This document shows positions 8,020 to 17,538 of a stretch of 51,069 nt of DNA, piece after piece. Every line of letters begins with the position of its first letter. Position 1 is the first letter of the stretch. This stretch comes from an uncultured Spartobacteria bacterium (GTDB taxonomy: Bacteria > Verrucomicrobiota > Verrucomicrobiia > Chthoniobacterales > Chthoniobacteraceae): positions 1 to 51,069 of the forward strand of contig CAIRYQ010000078.1 of assembly GCA_903882875.1 (NCBI GenBank), in the 5' to 3' direction. A model generated the notes under the pieces. The model did no database searches. It worked only from the letters and a program-made list of their open reading frames with translations, and was not told the DNA's origin. The translations under genes were made by a program, and so were the position numbers.

Positions 8020-11000
8020 ATGAGACCATTCCCGTTCCTCGCCACCTCAATCATCGCGTGTGTCGCGCCTGCCGTCCTCGTCGCGCCTGCATCTGCACAG
8101 GAGAAGCTCGTGCTGCAAAAGGGCGATCACATCGCCATCGTCGGCAGCGGGCTGGCGGACCGGCAGCAGCATCATGCGTGGCTGGAGTCGCTGATTCACA
8201 AGGCGTATCCCGATTTCGAACTCACGGTGCGCAACCTCGGCTTTGCGGCGGATGAGGTGAATGTGCATCCGCGCAGCGACGAGGTGCCGACGACGGAGCA
8301 GTTCCTGAACATGAAGCCGGGGACGACGACGGTGAAGGTGGGCGCCAGCGAGGTGAGCAAGCCGAATGGCACACGTGAGCTGAAGGGCGGCGTGGAGGTG
8401 ACGTATCACTGGGGCTCGGATTTCCATGCGAATGTGATCCTCGCGTATTGGGGCTTCAATGAGTCGTTCAAGGGCGAGGCGGGCATCGCGGATTTCAAGA
8501 AGGCGCTCGACGAGTATCTGAAAAAACTCGCGGGCGCGGATTACGGGAAGGGCAAGCCGCGCGTGGTGCTGCTCTCGCCCATCGCGCATGAGAATGTGAA
8601 GAGCCCCGATTACCCGGATGGCGCGGCGAACAACAAAAACCTCGCGCTTTACACGGCGGCGATGAGTGAGGTGGCTAAGGCGAATGGCGTGCAGTTTGTG
8701 GATCTCTTCGCGCCGTCGCAGCAACTTTACGCGGGCGCGGCGCGTCCGCTCACGATCAATGGCATCCATCTCACCGAGGAGGGCGACAAGGTGCTCGCGC
8801 CGGTGCAGTTCAAGGCCATCTTTGGCAAGGAAGCGCCGAGCACGACCGATCCCGCCGTGGAAAAGATCCGCGCAGCGGTGCTGGAAAAGAACGTGCAGTG
8901 GCACCACCGCTACCGGACGGTGGATCAATACAACATTTTCGGCGGACGTTCGCGCATCAAGTACGCCGCGCCGGATGACCCGAAGAACGCGCCGGACAAT
9001 GCGACGATCATGGGCGAGGAGCTGTCGCAGCGCGACGTGAAGGTGGCGAACCGCGACAAGGCCGTGTGGGCCGTGGCGCAGGGAAAGAAGTTTGTGGTGA
9101 AGGACGACAATCTTCCGAAGGTGGACCCGGTGCCGCCGAACCGCTACGGGCCGATCCCGGTGGAGAGCAAGCAGGCGGCTGCGGTGAACACGACCAACGC
9201 GAAGCCTTCGCCGAAATCGCCGCTGCGTCCCTTCATCGAGAAGGGTGAGGACACGCTGAAATTCATCAAGGTGCCCGAGGGCTGCAAAGTGGACTTCGTC
9301 GCGTCGGAGAAGGAATTCCCGGAGCTGATCAATCCCGTGCAGATGAACTTCGACACGCGCGGCAGGCTGTGGGTCGCCGTGTGGCCGAACTATCCCGAGA
9401 CCACGCCGACGACCAAGGTGTTCGACAAGCTGGTGGTGTTCGACATTGACCCGAAGACCGGGAAGTTCACGAAATGCACGACCTTCGCCGACGGGCTGAA
9501 CTGCCCCACGGGCTTCCAGCTCTACAAGGACGGCGTGATCGTCATGCAGTCGCCGGACATGTGGTTCCTGCGCGACTCGACGGGCAAAGGCGAACACGCC
9601 GACACGCGCGAGCGCATCGTGCATGGGCTCGACGCGGCGGATTCGCATCACGAGACAAACTCGATCTGCTACGAGCCGGGCGGCGCGGTGTATTTCAGCG
9701 ACGGTGTTTTCCACCGCACGAATGTCGAGACGCTGAACGGCCCCGTGCGCAATACCAACGGCGCGATCTACCGCTTCGAGCCGCGCACGTCGCGCTTCGA
9801 CCGCTACGTGCCCTACGGCTTCGCGAATCCGCATGGCCGCGTGTTTGACTACTGGGGCAATGACATCATCACCGATGCGACCGGCAACGCGTCGTATTTC
9901 GCCCCGGCATTCAGCGGGCATCTCGACAGCGGCGCGCATCCGAAGATGAAGGAATTCTGGAACCGCCCGTCGCGTCCGACCCCCGGCACGGCGCTCCTCA
10001 GCAGCGGGCACTTCCCGGACGACTGGCAGGGGCAGTTCCTCGACACGAATGTGATCGGCTTCCAGGGCATCTTCCGCGCGAAGGTTTCCGAGGAAGGCTC
10101 GGGGCTGAAGGGCGAGACCATTGATCCGCTCGTCGAGGGCCTCCTCGGCGACGACGAGCACGAGGGAAACCCAAACTTCCGCCCGAGCGGCATCGCCGTG
10201 GCGCCGGATGGCTCGATGTATTTCATGGACTGGTCGCAGATGCTGATCGGCCATCTCCAGCATCATCTTCGCGATCCGAACCGCCACCACGATTACGGGC
10301 GCATCTACCGCATCACGTATCCCTCGCGTCCGCTGCTGCAGCCGAAGAAGATCGCCGGCGAGAGCATCGAGAACCTGCTCGAACTGCTGAAGGAGCATGA
10401 GGACAATGTGCGGATGCGCGCGAAGATCGAACTCGACACGCACGACACGAAGCAGGTCATCGCCGCCGTCGAGAAATGGGAGAAGGCGCTCGACAAGAAG
10501 GGCAAGGATTACGAGCACAACCGCCTCGAAGCGCTGTGGGTCCACCAGTGGCACAACGTCGTGAACCTCGACCTTCTCAACGCCGTGCTGAAGTCCCCCG
10601 AGCCGCGTGCCCGCGCGCAGGCCGTGCGCGTCCTTTGCTACTGGATGGACCGCGTGCCGAACACGATGGCGTTGCTCGACGCGGCCATGAAGGACAGCGC
10701 GCCCCGCGTGCGCCTCGAAGCCGTGCGCGCGCTCAGCTTCATCAAGGGCAAGGACGTGCCGCAGGCCATCGAACTCGCGAAGCTCGTGATGATGGAGAAG
10801 GACTACTACATTGACTACTGCTTCCGCGAGACGATGAAGCAGCTCGGCTCGCTCCCCGAGGCGAAGGACCTCATCAGCAAGGATCCCATCCTCGCCGCGC
10901 GCCTCCGCGCCGCGCCCGACGCGAAATTCGGCCCCACGCGCAAGAAGCTCACCGGGGCGGAGCAGAAGGCGTATGACCTCGGCAAGGAGGTCTTCAATCG

Positions 11001-11433
11001 CGACGCACACTGCGTGACGTGCCACCAGGCCGACGGCAAGGGCATCGAGAACATGTATCCGCCCATTGCGAAGAGCGAGTGGCTCGACGACGACGAGCGC
11101 ATGATTAAGATCGTCCTCAAGGGCTTGTTCGGTCCGCTGAAATTCCAGGGCAAGGAATACGGCAAGGCAGGCAACACGCCGCCGATGATCGGCTTCGGCC
11201 CGCTCGCGAACGACGAGGAAATCGCCGCCGTGATTTCCTACGTGCGCCAGTCCTTCGGCAATGATCTCAACTTCGTGAAGGCTGAGGACGTGAAGCGCAT
11301 CCGCGAGCAGGTGAAGGACCGCAACATCTTCTACATGGTGGAGGACATCCTGAAGGAAAACCCGCTCGGCCAGAAGAAGGCTGCGCCGGCGGACAAGCCC
11401 GCTGAGAAAAAAGCGGACGAGAAGAAGAAATAA
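8020..11433 (+). CDS. PVC-type exported haem-binding dehydrogenase-like protein with SGNH-like and HEAT domains
   Basis: The 1137-aa protein has a Sec signal (start ATG 8020, cleavage near PASA-QE). Residues about 27-285 form an SGNH/GDSL-hydrolase-like domain. About 395-790 is the PVC membrane-bound dehydrogenase-type beta-propeller (VPEGCKVDFVASEKEFP, MNFDTRGRLWVAVWPN). HEAT-like helices follow at about 800-960. A cytochrome c domain has C998-V-T-C-H1002 as haem site. The C-terminus is Lys/Ala-rich. In the SGNH block I the sequence reads G-S-G-L instead of G-D-S-L, so the nucleophilic Ser is displaced and esterase activity is doubtful. Such proteins are thought to oxidise sugars or polyols outside the cytoplasm. 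A strong terminator follows at 11449. Confidence 0.85.
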   Translation: MRPFPFLATSIIACVAPAVLVAPASAQEKLVLQKGDHIAIVGSGLADRQQHHAWLESLIHKAYPDFELTVRNLGFAADEVNVHPRSDEVPTTEQFLNMKPGTTTVKVGASEVSKPNGTRELKGGVEVTYHWGSDFHANVILAYWGFNESFKGEAGIADFKKALDEYLKKLAGADYGKGKPRVVLLSPIAHENVKSPDYPDGAANNKNLALYTAAMSEVAKANGVQFVDLFAPSQQLYAGAARPLTINGIHLTEEGDKVLAPVQFKAIFGKEAPSTTDPAVEKIRAAVLEKNVQWHHRYRTVDQYNIFGGRSRIKYAAPDDPKNAPDNATIMGEELSQRDVKVANRDKAVWAVAQGKKFVVKDDNLPKVDPVPPNRYGPIPVESKQAAAVNTTNAKPSPKSPLRPFIEKGEDTLKFIKVPEGCKVDFVASEKEFPELINPVQMNFDTRGRLWVAVWPNYPETTPTTKVFDKLVVFDIDPKTGKFTKCTTFADGLNCPTGFQLYKDGVIVMQSPDMWFLRDSTGKGEHADTRERIVHGLDAADSHHETNSICYEPGGAVYFSDGVFHRTNVETLNGPVRNTNGAIYRFEPRTSRFDRYVPYGFANPHGRVFDYWGNDIITDATGNASYFAPAFSGHLDSGAHPKMKEFWNRPSRPTPGTALLSSGHFPDDWQGQFLDTNVIGFQGIFRAKVSEEGSGLKGETIDPLVEGLLGDDEHEGNPNFRPSGIAVAPDGSMYFMDWSQMLIGHLQHHLRDPNRHHDYGRIYRITYPSRPLLQPKKIAGESIENLLELLKEHEDNVRMRAKIELDTHDTKQVIAAVEKWEKALDKKGKDYEHNRLEALWVHQWHNVVNLDLLNAVLKSPEPRARAQAVRVLCYWMDRVPNTMALLDAAMKDSAPRVRLEAVRALSFIKGKDVPQAIELAKLVMMEKDYYIDYCFRETMKQLGSLPEAKDLISKDPILAARLRAAPDAKFGPTRKKLTGAEQKAYDLGKEVFNRDAHCVTCHQADGKGIENMYPPIAKSEWLDDDERMIKIVLKGLFGPLKFQGKEYGKAGNTPPMIGFGPLANDEEIAAVISYVRQSFGNDLNFVKAEDVKRIREQVKDRNIFYMVEDILKENPLGQKKAAPADKPAEKKADEKKK

Positions 11434-11448
11434 CCGAATGCATTCACA

Positions 11449-11488
11449 CCGGGCGCGCAGCTTCACCGTTGCGCGCCCGGTTCTGTTT
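11449..11488 (+). terminator. Rho-independent terminator after the PVC haem protein gene
   Basis: A perfect 10-bp stem, CCGGGCGCGC pairing with GCGCGCCCGG across a 12-nt loop, is followed by the T-rich TTCTGTTTT. It lies 15 bases past the stop at 11433. Confidence 0.85.
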
Positions 11489-11733
11489 TCCAACCTAATC
11501 ATTCCGAGCGTTCCGGCCCAGCCGCCCAGATCGTAATCGCACGGGCGAAAACCGTTCCGATTGCCGATTTACGTCCGGCTTGTCCTGACTGCTACGCGAC
11601 GATTCATCACGGAAGAGACGCGATCGGCGTTGAAGAATTGAGGGCGAGAATCGAGAGTCAAAAAACTCGCGCCTTGCCGCTCTGCGTCCGGCTCGCTAGA
11701 CACAGCGTTCCTTTCGACAAACTCACTCTCATC

Positions 11734-12729
11734 ATGGGCAACATCTACAACAACATCATCGAGACCGTCGGCCGCACGCCGCTGGTAAAACTGAACCGCA
11801 TCCCGGCCGCCGAAGGCGTGGACCCGAGCACGACCATCGCGCTGAAGCTGGAGTTCTTTAACCCGCTCGGCAGCGTGAAGGACCGTATCGGCGCGGCGAT
11901 GATCGAAGACGCGGAGAAGAGCGGCATCTTGAAGAAGGACACCGTCATCATCGAGCCGACGAGCGGCAACACGGGCATCGCGCTCGCATTTGTCGCGGCG
12001 GCGAAGGGCTACCAGCTCATCCTCACCATGCCCGAGACGATGTCGGTCGAGCGTCGCACGCTGCTCGCGATGCTCGGCGCGAAGCTCGTCCTCACACCCG
12101 GTGCCGAGGGAATGAAGGGCGCCATCGCGAGGGCCGAGGCGCTGCACAAGGAGACGCCGAACTCGTGGATTCCGCAGCAGTTCAACAACCCGGCGAATCC
12201 GGAGGTTCACAAGAAGACGACGGCCGAGGAACTGTGGGCGGATACCGACGGGAAGATTGACATCTTCGTCTCCGCAGTCGGCACCGGCGGCACCATCACC
12301 GGCGTCACCGAGGTCATCAAGCCGCGCAAGCCGTCGTTCACCTCAATCGCCGTGGAGCCCGCGGATTCGCCGGTCATCTCGCAGACGCTCGCAGGCGAAC
12401 CTGTGAAGCCCGGCCCGCACAAAATCCAGGGTACCGGTGCGGGCTTCGTGCCGAACAATCTCCACCTCAAGGACAGCGCGGGGAACCCGCAGATCGTCGA
12501 GGCGATCAAGGTCAGCAACGACGACGCCTTCGCCATCGCCCGTCGCCTCGCGAAGGACGAGGGCATCCTCGCGGGCATCAGCTCCGGTGCGAACGTGTGG
12601 GCCGCCATCCAGATCGCGAAGCGCCCGGAGAACAAGGGCAAGCTCATCGTCACCGTCGCCTGCTCAACTGGCGAGCGCTACCTCTCCACCGCGCTCGCTG
12701 CGGAAGCCCGCGCAGCCGTCGGCGGCTAG
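11734..12729 (+). CDS. cysK: Cysteine synthase (O-acetylserine sulfhydrylase)
   Basis: This 331-aa pyridoxal-phosphate enzyme makes L-cysteine from O-acetylserine and sulfide in the cytosol. The PLP Lys is K49 in NPLGSVKDR. The substrate loop PTSGNTG is at residues 75-81, the phosphate-binding GTGGTITG lies near 185, and an SSGAN loop is near 280. Length and motifs fit CysK/Cys[19 protein letters not shown] at the N-terminus favours CysK-type. An in-frame ATG exists at 11638, but ATG 11734 begins exactly where the family does. It is a single-gene unit ended by the terminator at 12757. Confidence 0.93.
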   Translation: MGNIYNNIIETVGRTPLVKLNRIPAAEGVDPSTTIALKLEFFNPLGSVKDRIGAAMIEDAEKSGILKKDTVIIEPTSGNTGIALAFVAAAKGYQLILTMPETMSVERRTLLAMLGAKLVLTPGAEGMKGAIARAEALHKETPNSWIPQQFNNPANPEVHKKTTAEELWADTDGKIDIFVSAVGTGGTITGVTEVIKPRKPSFTSIAVEPADSPVISQTLAGEPVKPGPHKIQGTGAGFVPNNLHLKDSAGNPQIVEAIKVSNDDAFAIARRLAKDEGILAGISSGANVWAAIQIAKRPENKGKLIVTVACSTGERYLSTALAAEARAAVGG

Positions 12730-12756
12730 TCGCGACGCGCACACAAACGCTCCTCG

Positions 12757-12789
12757 AAAACGCGGGCACACCACCCGCGTTTTCTTTTT
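12757..12789 (+). terminator. Rho-independent terminator after cysK
   Basis: AAAACGCGGG pairs perfectly with CCCGCGTTTT around a 7-nt loop and runs into CTTTTT. The structure ends only 17 bases before the ATG of the ABC-F gene, so it could also attenuate read-through into that gene. Confidence 0.85.
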
Positions 12790-12805
12790 CCCAAAATCAC
12801 TTCCC

Positions 12806-14701
12806 ATGTCCGCACCCGCCAACTCCACACCCGTCGTCAGCGCCAACGGCCTCGTCGTCCGCTATGGCGCGACGACGCTGCTCGGCGGCTCCACCATTGC
12901 GCTGCACGAGGGCGAGCACGTCGGCCTTGTCGGGCGAAACGGCTGCGGAAAAAGCACGCTGCTCAAAATCATCGCAGGCGATTTGGAACCGGATGAGGGC
13001 GAAGTCTCGCGCCGTCGCGGAATCATGACGGGCTTCCTGTCGCAGACGTTTGATCTCGATCTGGATGCGACCGTGGAGGCCAACGTCCTCAGCGGCGCGC
13101 AGCACATCCTCGACATCATCGCCGAATACGAGAACACGCCCGGCGACTCGCACCGCGGCGCGGACTTGCTCGATGAGATCGAGCGGCACGACGGCTGGAA
13201 TCTCGATTCGCGCCTGAAAAGCCTGCTGCAAAATCTCCACGCGCCTGCACCGGATCGCATCGTGCGCCCGATGAGTGGCGGGGAAAAACGCCGTGTCGCA
13301 CTCTGCCGCGCGCTCATCGCGCAGCCGGAGCTTCTCATCCTCGACGAACCGACGAACCACCTCGATCCGCAGAGCGTCGAGTGGCTGGAGAATTTCCTGC
13401 GCAGCTATCCCGGCACCTGCTTCCTCGTCACGCACGACCGCTACTTTCTCGACCGCGTCGCCACGCGCATCGTCGAGCTGAAGGCCGGGCAGTTCTATTC
13501 CTATCCGGGCAACTACCAGCAATACCTCACGACGAAGGCCGAGCGCGAGGCGGGTGAGGAGTCGAGCGAGCGCCAGCGGCAGAAATTTCTCGCACGCGAA
13601 CTCGAATGGGTGCGCAAAGGCCCGAGCGCGCGCCGCACGAAGAGCGTGGACCGCATCGCGCGCTACCACGAACTCGCCGCGCAGGCCGGCCCGGCGCGCG
13701 AGGAGGATGTGGACCTCATCATCCCGCCGCCGCCAAAACTCGGGAACACGATCCTCGATCTCATCAATGTCGGCGTGGAAATGGGCGGGCGAAAACTTTT
13801 CGACCGCCTCTCGCTGGAGCTTCCTCCCGGCGCGCGCGTCGGTTTCGTCGGACGCAATGGCGCGGGTAAGACCACGCTGCTGCGCATCATCCTCGGGGAG
13901 CAGGAGCCGACGTGGGGCGAAGTGAAACTCGGCGTGAAGACGGTGATCAATTACGTGGACCAGAACCGCGAAGTCCTCCGCGACGAGGAGAGCGTGATGG
14001 AAGCCATTTCCGGAAAGAGCGACTGGGTCGTGCTCGGCGACCACAAACTGCATGTCCGCAGTTACCTGAAGCGCTACCTTTTCACCGACGAGGCGATCAA
14101 TGGCCGCATCAAATCCCTCAGCGGCGGAGAGCGCAGCCGTCTCGCGATTGCAAAAATCCTCCTGCGCGGCGGCAACCTGCTCATCCTCGACGAGCCGACG
14201 AACGACCTCGATCTCTCGACGCTGCAAATTTTGGAAGAAGGTCTCGCGGAATTCGGCGGCTGCGTGCTCGTCGTCAGCCACGACCGGTGGTTTCTCAATC
14301 GCGTCTGCACGCACATCCTCGCATTCGAGGACGACGGGCGTGTCGAGTTGAACGTCGGCGACTACGACTACTACCTCGAAAAGAAGCGCACCGCCGCGAA
14401 GCCGGTGCTCGTGGAAGCACCGAAGCCAGTCGCGAAGCTTGTCGAGCAGCCGCAAAAGGCGCGCGGACGCAAGCTCAGCTACAAGGAGCAGAAGGAACTC
14501 GAAGTCATCGAGGACGCGATCCACGCCGCGGAAAAGGAGGCATCCGACATCGAGAAGATGCTGGCCGATCCCGCATTCTTCGTCTCGCGTTCACGCGAGT
14601 TTCCCGAGTGGGAGGCGAAGCTCGAAACGGCGAAAGCACGCGCGTCATCGCTGTTCGCGCGATGGGAGGAGTTGGAAGCGATTCGCGCGGCGTCGGCGTG
14701 A
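12806..14701 (+). CDS. ABC-F family ATPase (Uup-like)
   Basis: The 631-aa protein has two ATP-binding cassettes and no membrane segments, the ABC-F layout. Cassette 1 has Walker A GRNGCGKST (43-51), signature MSGGEKRR and Walker B LLILDEPTNHLD. Cassette 2 has GRNGAGKTT (349-357), LSGGERSR and LLILDEPTNDLD. A long charged linker (KAEREAGEESSERQRQKF) joins them. The C-terminal part (about 560-631) is a coiled-coil-like region starting SYKEQKELEVIED, as in Uup. ABC-F proteins act on ribosomes, and Uup has also been linked to branched-DNA metabolism. The specific role here is not resolvable from sequence. Confidence 0.88.
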   Translation: MSAPANSTPVVSANGLVVRYGATTLLGGSTIALHEGEHVGLVGRNGCGKSTLLKIIAGDLEPDEGEVSRRRGIMTGFLSQTFDLDLDATVEANVLSGAQHILDIIAEYENTPGDSHRGADLLDEIERHDGWNLDSRLKSLLQNLHAPAPDRIVRPMSGGEKRRVALCRALIAQPELLILDEPTNHLDPQSVEWLENFLRSYPGTCFLVTHDRYFLDRVATRIVELKAGQFYSYPGNYQQYLTTKAEREAGEESSERQRQKFLARELEWVRKGPSARRTKSVDRIARYHELAAQAGPAREEDVDLIIPPPPKLGNTILDLINVGVEMGGRKLFDRLSLELPPGARVGFVGRNGAGKTTLLRIILGEQEPTWGEVKLGVKTVINYVDQNREVLRDEESVMEAISGKSDWVVLGDHKLHVRSYLKRYLFTDEAINGRIKSLSGGERSRLAIAKILLRGGNLLILDEPTNDLDLSTLQILEEGLAEFGGCVLVVSHDRWFLNRVCTHILAFEDDGRVELNVGDYDYYLEKKRTAAKPVLVEAPKPVAKLVEQPQKARGRKLSYKEQKELEVIEDAIHAAEKEASDIEKMLADPAFFVSRSREFPEWEAKLETAKARASSLFARWEELEAIRAASA

Positions 14702-15010
14702 GCGCCGGTGCGATTTTCAAATATTTGCCGCCGGCGGAAATTTTCCGCCGTTGGATGTCGTCCGTCGCAGGAAGGACAACAGACCCCAAGGCGCATGATG
14801 TCCGCATGTGAGCAGGTGAGGGAGAGGCATGGGATGACGACGCGTATGGAAAAAGGTGCGCCTGTGAAAGCGCGGCGCCAAAAGTTCAGGGCTCCACTGA
14901 CTCTCCCGTTCGATATTCCCTTTCGGTTGCAGCCAGAATGTTCTGAGAGGCTGCTGCCACGGAAGCACAGCCTTGTCCGCCGGTTTCCAGCGACTACATT
15001 CCGCGCGTCC
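14702..15010. other. Intergenic region with a perfect 9+1+9 palindrome
   Basis: No coding pattern is visible in this 309-bp gap between the ABC-F gene and the exported mono-haem protein. Its one clear structure is the palindrome at 14732-14750, listed separately. A frame running through it into the next gene has no motif and a skewed Arg-rich composition typical of non-coding GC-rich DNA. Confidence 0.5.
14732..14750. promoter_or_regulatory. 19-bp perfect palindrome, candidate operator or short hairpin
   Basis: CGGCGGAAA-T-TTTCCGCCG is a perfect inverted repeat with a one-base centre, 30 bases after the ABC-F stop and 260 bases before the next ATG. It reads the same on both strands, as operators for dimeric regulators do. 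As RNA it could fold only with a loop of about 7 nt, and no T-tract follows, so a terminator is less likely. Confidence 0.4.
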
Positions 15011-16255
15011 ATGTCCTTCCGGCTCCTCTCATTTCTGCCCGGCATTCTCCTTGCCGTGTCCGTGTGCGCGGAGACGACCTACAAGGATTTTGACGAGCCG
15101 CCGCACAACTACCACACGGCGCCGCTCAAGGATCGCTTCACAAAATTGAGGGCCGATCTGGAATCGGGCCGCATCCCGCTCGACCGAACGAGTGAAAAGG
15201 CCTTTGTGATCAGTCTGCTCAAGGCGCTCGATATTCCCGCGTCTTCGCAGATGCTCGTTTTCTCCACGACGAGCCTCCAGCTCCGCTTCATCACCCCGCG
15301 GAATCCGCGCGCGATTTTTTTCAACGACGGTCTCTACGTCGGCTACATCCCCGGTGCGAAAATCGAGATTCTCTCGATGGATCCGGAGCTTGGCGCGATT
15401 TTCTACATGTTCGACATCCCGAGCGGATCGCGTCCGATCACCGTCGAGCGATCCGAGCGTTGCGTGAACTGCCACACGCGCGAGGACACGGGCTTCGTGC
15501 CGGGGCTGGTGATCAAGTCCGTGATTCCCGGCCCGACGGGCGGCAGTCTGAAGACATTTCGCAAGGAGCGCACGGGGCACGACATTCCGTTCAGCGAGCG
15601 TTTCGGCGGATGGTATGTGACCGGCGACCGCGGCATCGCGGGCGAGTGGGGGAACATCATCGGACACTACTCGGGCGATGACATCGCGAAGACTGTCGTG
15701 AAGCCCGGCGAGCTGTTTGATTTTTCAAAGTATCCCGTCGCGACGACTGACATCCTCCCGCAGCTCGTGCACGAGCATCAGGCCGGAGCCGCGAACCGGA
15801 TCCTTCAGGCATCGTATCGTGCGCGCACCGCGTTCTATCACGACAAAGACCGCCTCACTCCTGCGCACTACGCGGAACTGGATGAGCAGGCGCGCAACGT
15901 CGTCCGTTATCTTCTGTTCGCCGATGAAGTGCCGTTGCCGACCGGCGGAATCGAGGGCGACGCGGCGTTCAGGACGGATTTTGTGAAGGCTGCACGCGTG
16001 GCGCCAAGCGGTGCGTCGCTGCGGGAATTTGATCTGCACACGCGGCTTTTCAAATACCGGTGCAGCTACATGATCTACAGCCCGGAATTCCAGGGTCTGC
16101 CGCCGCGGATGAAGCAGCAGATTTACATCCGTCTGCGCGAAGCACTGAGTGTGGAGAAACCTGCGAAGGATTACGCCTACATGCCTGCCGCGGAGAAGCA
16201 GGCGATCCGAGCGATCCTCAAGGGCACGCTGCCTGATCTGCCCGCTGGCTGGTGA
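15011..16255 (+). CDS. Exported mono-haem protein of unknown function
   Basis: The 414-aa product starts with a Sec signal (FRLLSFLPGILLAVSVCA, cleavage before ETTYKDF). A single c-type haem motif C-V-N-C-H lies around residues 153-157 within ERSERCVNCHTREDTGFVPG. The surrounding sequence is unusual for a cytochrome: PRNPRAIFFNDGLYVGY before it, and RFGGWYVTGDRGIAGEWGN and LVHEHQAGAANRIL after it. The family seems to be a large exported haem protein common in Planctomycetes/Verrucomicrobia without an assigned reaction. It is convergent with the exported rhodanese gene. Confidence 0.7.
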   Translation: MSFRLLSFLPGILLAVSVCAETTYKDFDEPPHNYHTAPLKDRFTKLRADLESGRIPLDRTSEKAFVISLLKALDIPASSQMLVFSTTSLQLRFITPRNPRAIFFNDGLYVGYIPGAKIEILSMDPELGAIFYMFDIPSGSRPITVERSERCVNCHTREDTGFVPGLVIKSVIPGPTGGSLKTFRKERTGHDIPFSERFGGWYVTGDRGIAGEWGNIIGHYSGDDIAKTVVKPGELFDFSKYPVATTDILPQLVHEHQAGAANRILQASYRARTAFYHDKDRLTPAHYAELDEQARNVVRYLLFADEVPLPTGGIEGDAAFRTDFVKAARVAPSGASLREFDLHTRLFKYRCSYMIYSPEFQGLPPRMKQQIYIRLREALSVEKPAKDYAYMPAAEKQAIRAILKGTLPDLPAGW

Positions 16256-16269
16256 TCATTTCTGTACGC

Positions 16270-16304
16270 AAAAAGGGCGTCTCCCACTTTCGCAGGAGAC
16301 GCCC
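16270..16304 (-). terminator. Terminator of the rhodanese gene, between convergent genes
   Basis: GGGCGTCTCC (16275-16284) pairs perfectly with GGAGACGCCC (16295-16304) around a 10-nt loop. Read on the minus strand the stem is followed by TTTTTGCG, a good U-tract. On the plus strand the tail is less T-rich, so stopping there would be weaker. Confidence 0.85.
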
Positions 16305-16327
16305 GTGAATTTTCGCGTGAGCGAGGA

Positions 16328-16714
16328 TTACTTCGCGGCTTCGAGCGGCGCGTTCGCGGCCTTCCAGCCGGAGATGCCGGCGGAGAGGTGCTTCACGTTC
16401 GTGTAGCCGAGTTCCTTCGCGGCCTTGGCGGCGGCGGAGTAGGCGTTGCACGTCGGGCCGCCGCAGTAGGCGACGACGAGCGCGCTCTTGTCGGAGGGCA
16501 GGACCTTCGCGAGTTCCGCCTTCTGTGCGCGGAAATCAATCGCGCCGGGGACGTGGCCGGCCTTGAATGAGTCGGTGCCGTTCACGTCAATGACGGTGAC
16601 TTTCTTGGCCGTGATGGCGGACTTCAGCTCATCAATGCTGATGTCTGGGAATTCACCGGCCTGTGCGCTGACGGCGATGAATGCGGTGGCGAGGAGTGCG
16701 AGCAGTTTCTTCAT
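16328..16714 (-). CDS. Exported single-domain rhodanese
   Basis: The 128-aa protein has a Sec signal (KKLLALLATAFIAVSAQA-GE) and one rhodanese domain. Recognisable are VTVIDVNGTDSFKAGHVPGAI (CH2A-like region) and the active-site loop starting at C84 in YCGGPTCNAYSAAAKAAKEL. The catalytic Cys should carry a persulfide and shuttle sulfur or reduce thiols in the periplasm. A second Cys, C89, in the loop could form a disulfide with C84, linking the protein to the DsbD at 20784 (inference). It has its own terminator at 16270. Confidence 0.85.
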   Translation of the reverse strand: MKKLLALLATAFIAVSAQAGEFPDISIDELKSAITAKKVTVIDVNGTDSFKAGHVPGAIDFRAQKAELAKVLPSDKSALVVAYCGGPTCNAYSAAAKAAKELGYTNVKHLSAGISGWKAANAPLEAAK

Positions 16715-16919
16715 GTTGGTTTTGGTTGTTGGTTCTGTCGTTTGGCTTTGCCCTTTGTGGGGAAAAAGCGGTGAGGGTTTTTACCCGCCGCGTGAGCGGC
16801 AAGTATCAAAGAGCGTAAATGCTCGGAAGTTGCGAATCTTTGAGCGGTTTTTTGAGCGGCGACACTTCCGAATGAGATCGTCCGGGCTGCGGTTTTGGAT
16901 GCCTGAAAAAATGGTTGCC

Positions 16920-17492
16920 CTATTTGCTGTCTGACACTTCGCGATGCCGGAAGCAGCTCGTGAGATGATCGTTCACCATCCCGGTCGCCTGCATGAATGC
17001 GTAACAGATCGTCGAGCCGACGAACTTGAATCCGCGCCGCAGCAGTTCCTTGCTCATCGCGTCGGACTCCGCCGTACGGGTGGGCACGTCTTTCATGCTG
17101 CGCCGCTTGTTTTGGATCGGGCGGCCATTCACAAAGCTCCACAGCAGTGCATCAAGGCTCCCGCATTCCTTCACGGCGGCGATGGTCGCCTTCGCATTCT
17201 GGATCGCCGCCGCGATCTTCAGCCGGTTGCGGACGATGCCGGGATTCGCGAGCAGTTGCGCGACCTTGCGCGGCGTGTAGCGCGCGATGCGCTCCACGTC
17301 GAAATCATCGAACGCCTCGCGGTAGTTTTCGCGCTTCGCGAGAATCGTGGACCAACTCAGCCCCGCCTGCGCGCCTTCGAGGATGAGCATCTCGAAAAGC
17401 CGCCGGTCATCGTGCAGCGGCACGCCCCACTCGGCGTCGTGGTAGTGGATGTCGAGCGGCTTTGTGGGCCACGGGCAGCGGGTGAGATTCAA
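16920..17492 (-). CDS. tag: DNA-3-methyladenine glycosylase I
   Basis: The 190-aa protein matches E. coli Tag along its length. YHDAEWGVPLHDDRRLFEML is the signature, with the catalytic-pocket Glu in LEGAQAGLSW and the aromatic pocket in KRENYREAF. The family's structural zinc ligands can be placed: C6 in TRCPW, a His in the YHD region and the His and Cys of NDHLTSCFRH. The enzyme excises 3-methyladenine from alkylated DNA. The start at 17492 fits the family N-terminus (MNLTRCPW). Confidence 0.93.
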   Translation of the reverse strand: MNLTRCPWPTKPLDIHYHDAEWGVPLHDDRRLFEMLILEGAQAGLSWSTILAKRENYREAFDDFDVERIARYTPRKVAQLLANPGIVRNRLKIAAAIQNAKATIAAVKECGSLDALLWSFVNGRPIQNKRRSMKDVPTRTAESDAMSKELLRRGFKFVGSTICYAFMQATGMVNDHLTSCFRHREVSDSK

Positions 17493-17538
17493 GCGGTAAT
17501 TTCTCGGTCAAAATGACAGCATCTGTTTTCCGACAGCG

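Noticed and set aside
8047-11502. A 1151-residue open frame antisense to the PVC haem protein
   Set aside because: It is Arg/His/Leu-rich without motifs and mirrors the third-position GC bias of the real gene, which carries clear domains and a haem motif.
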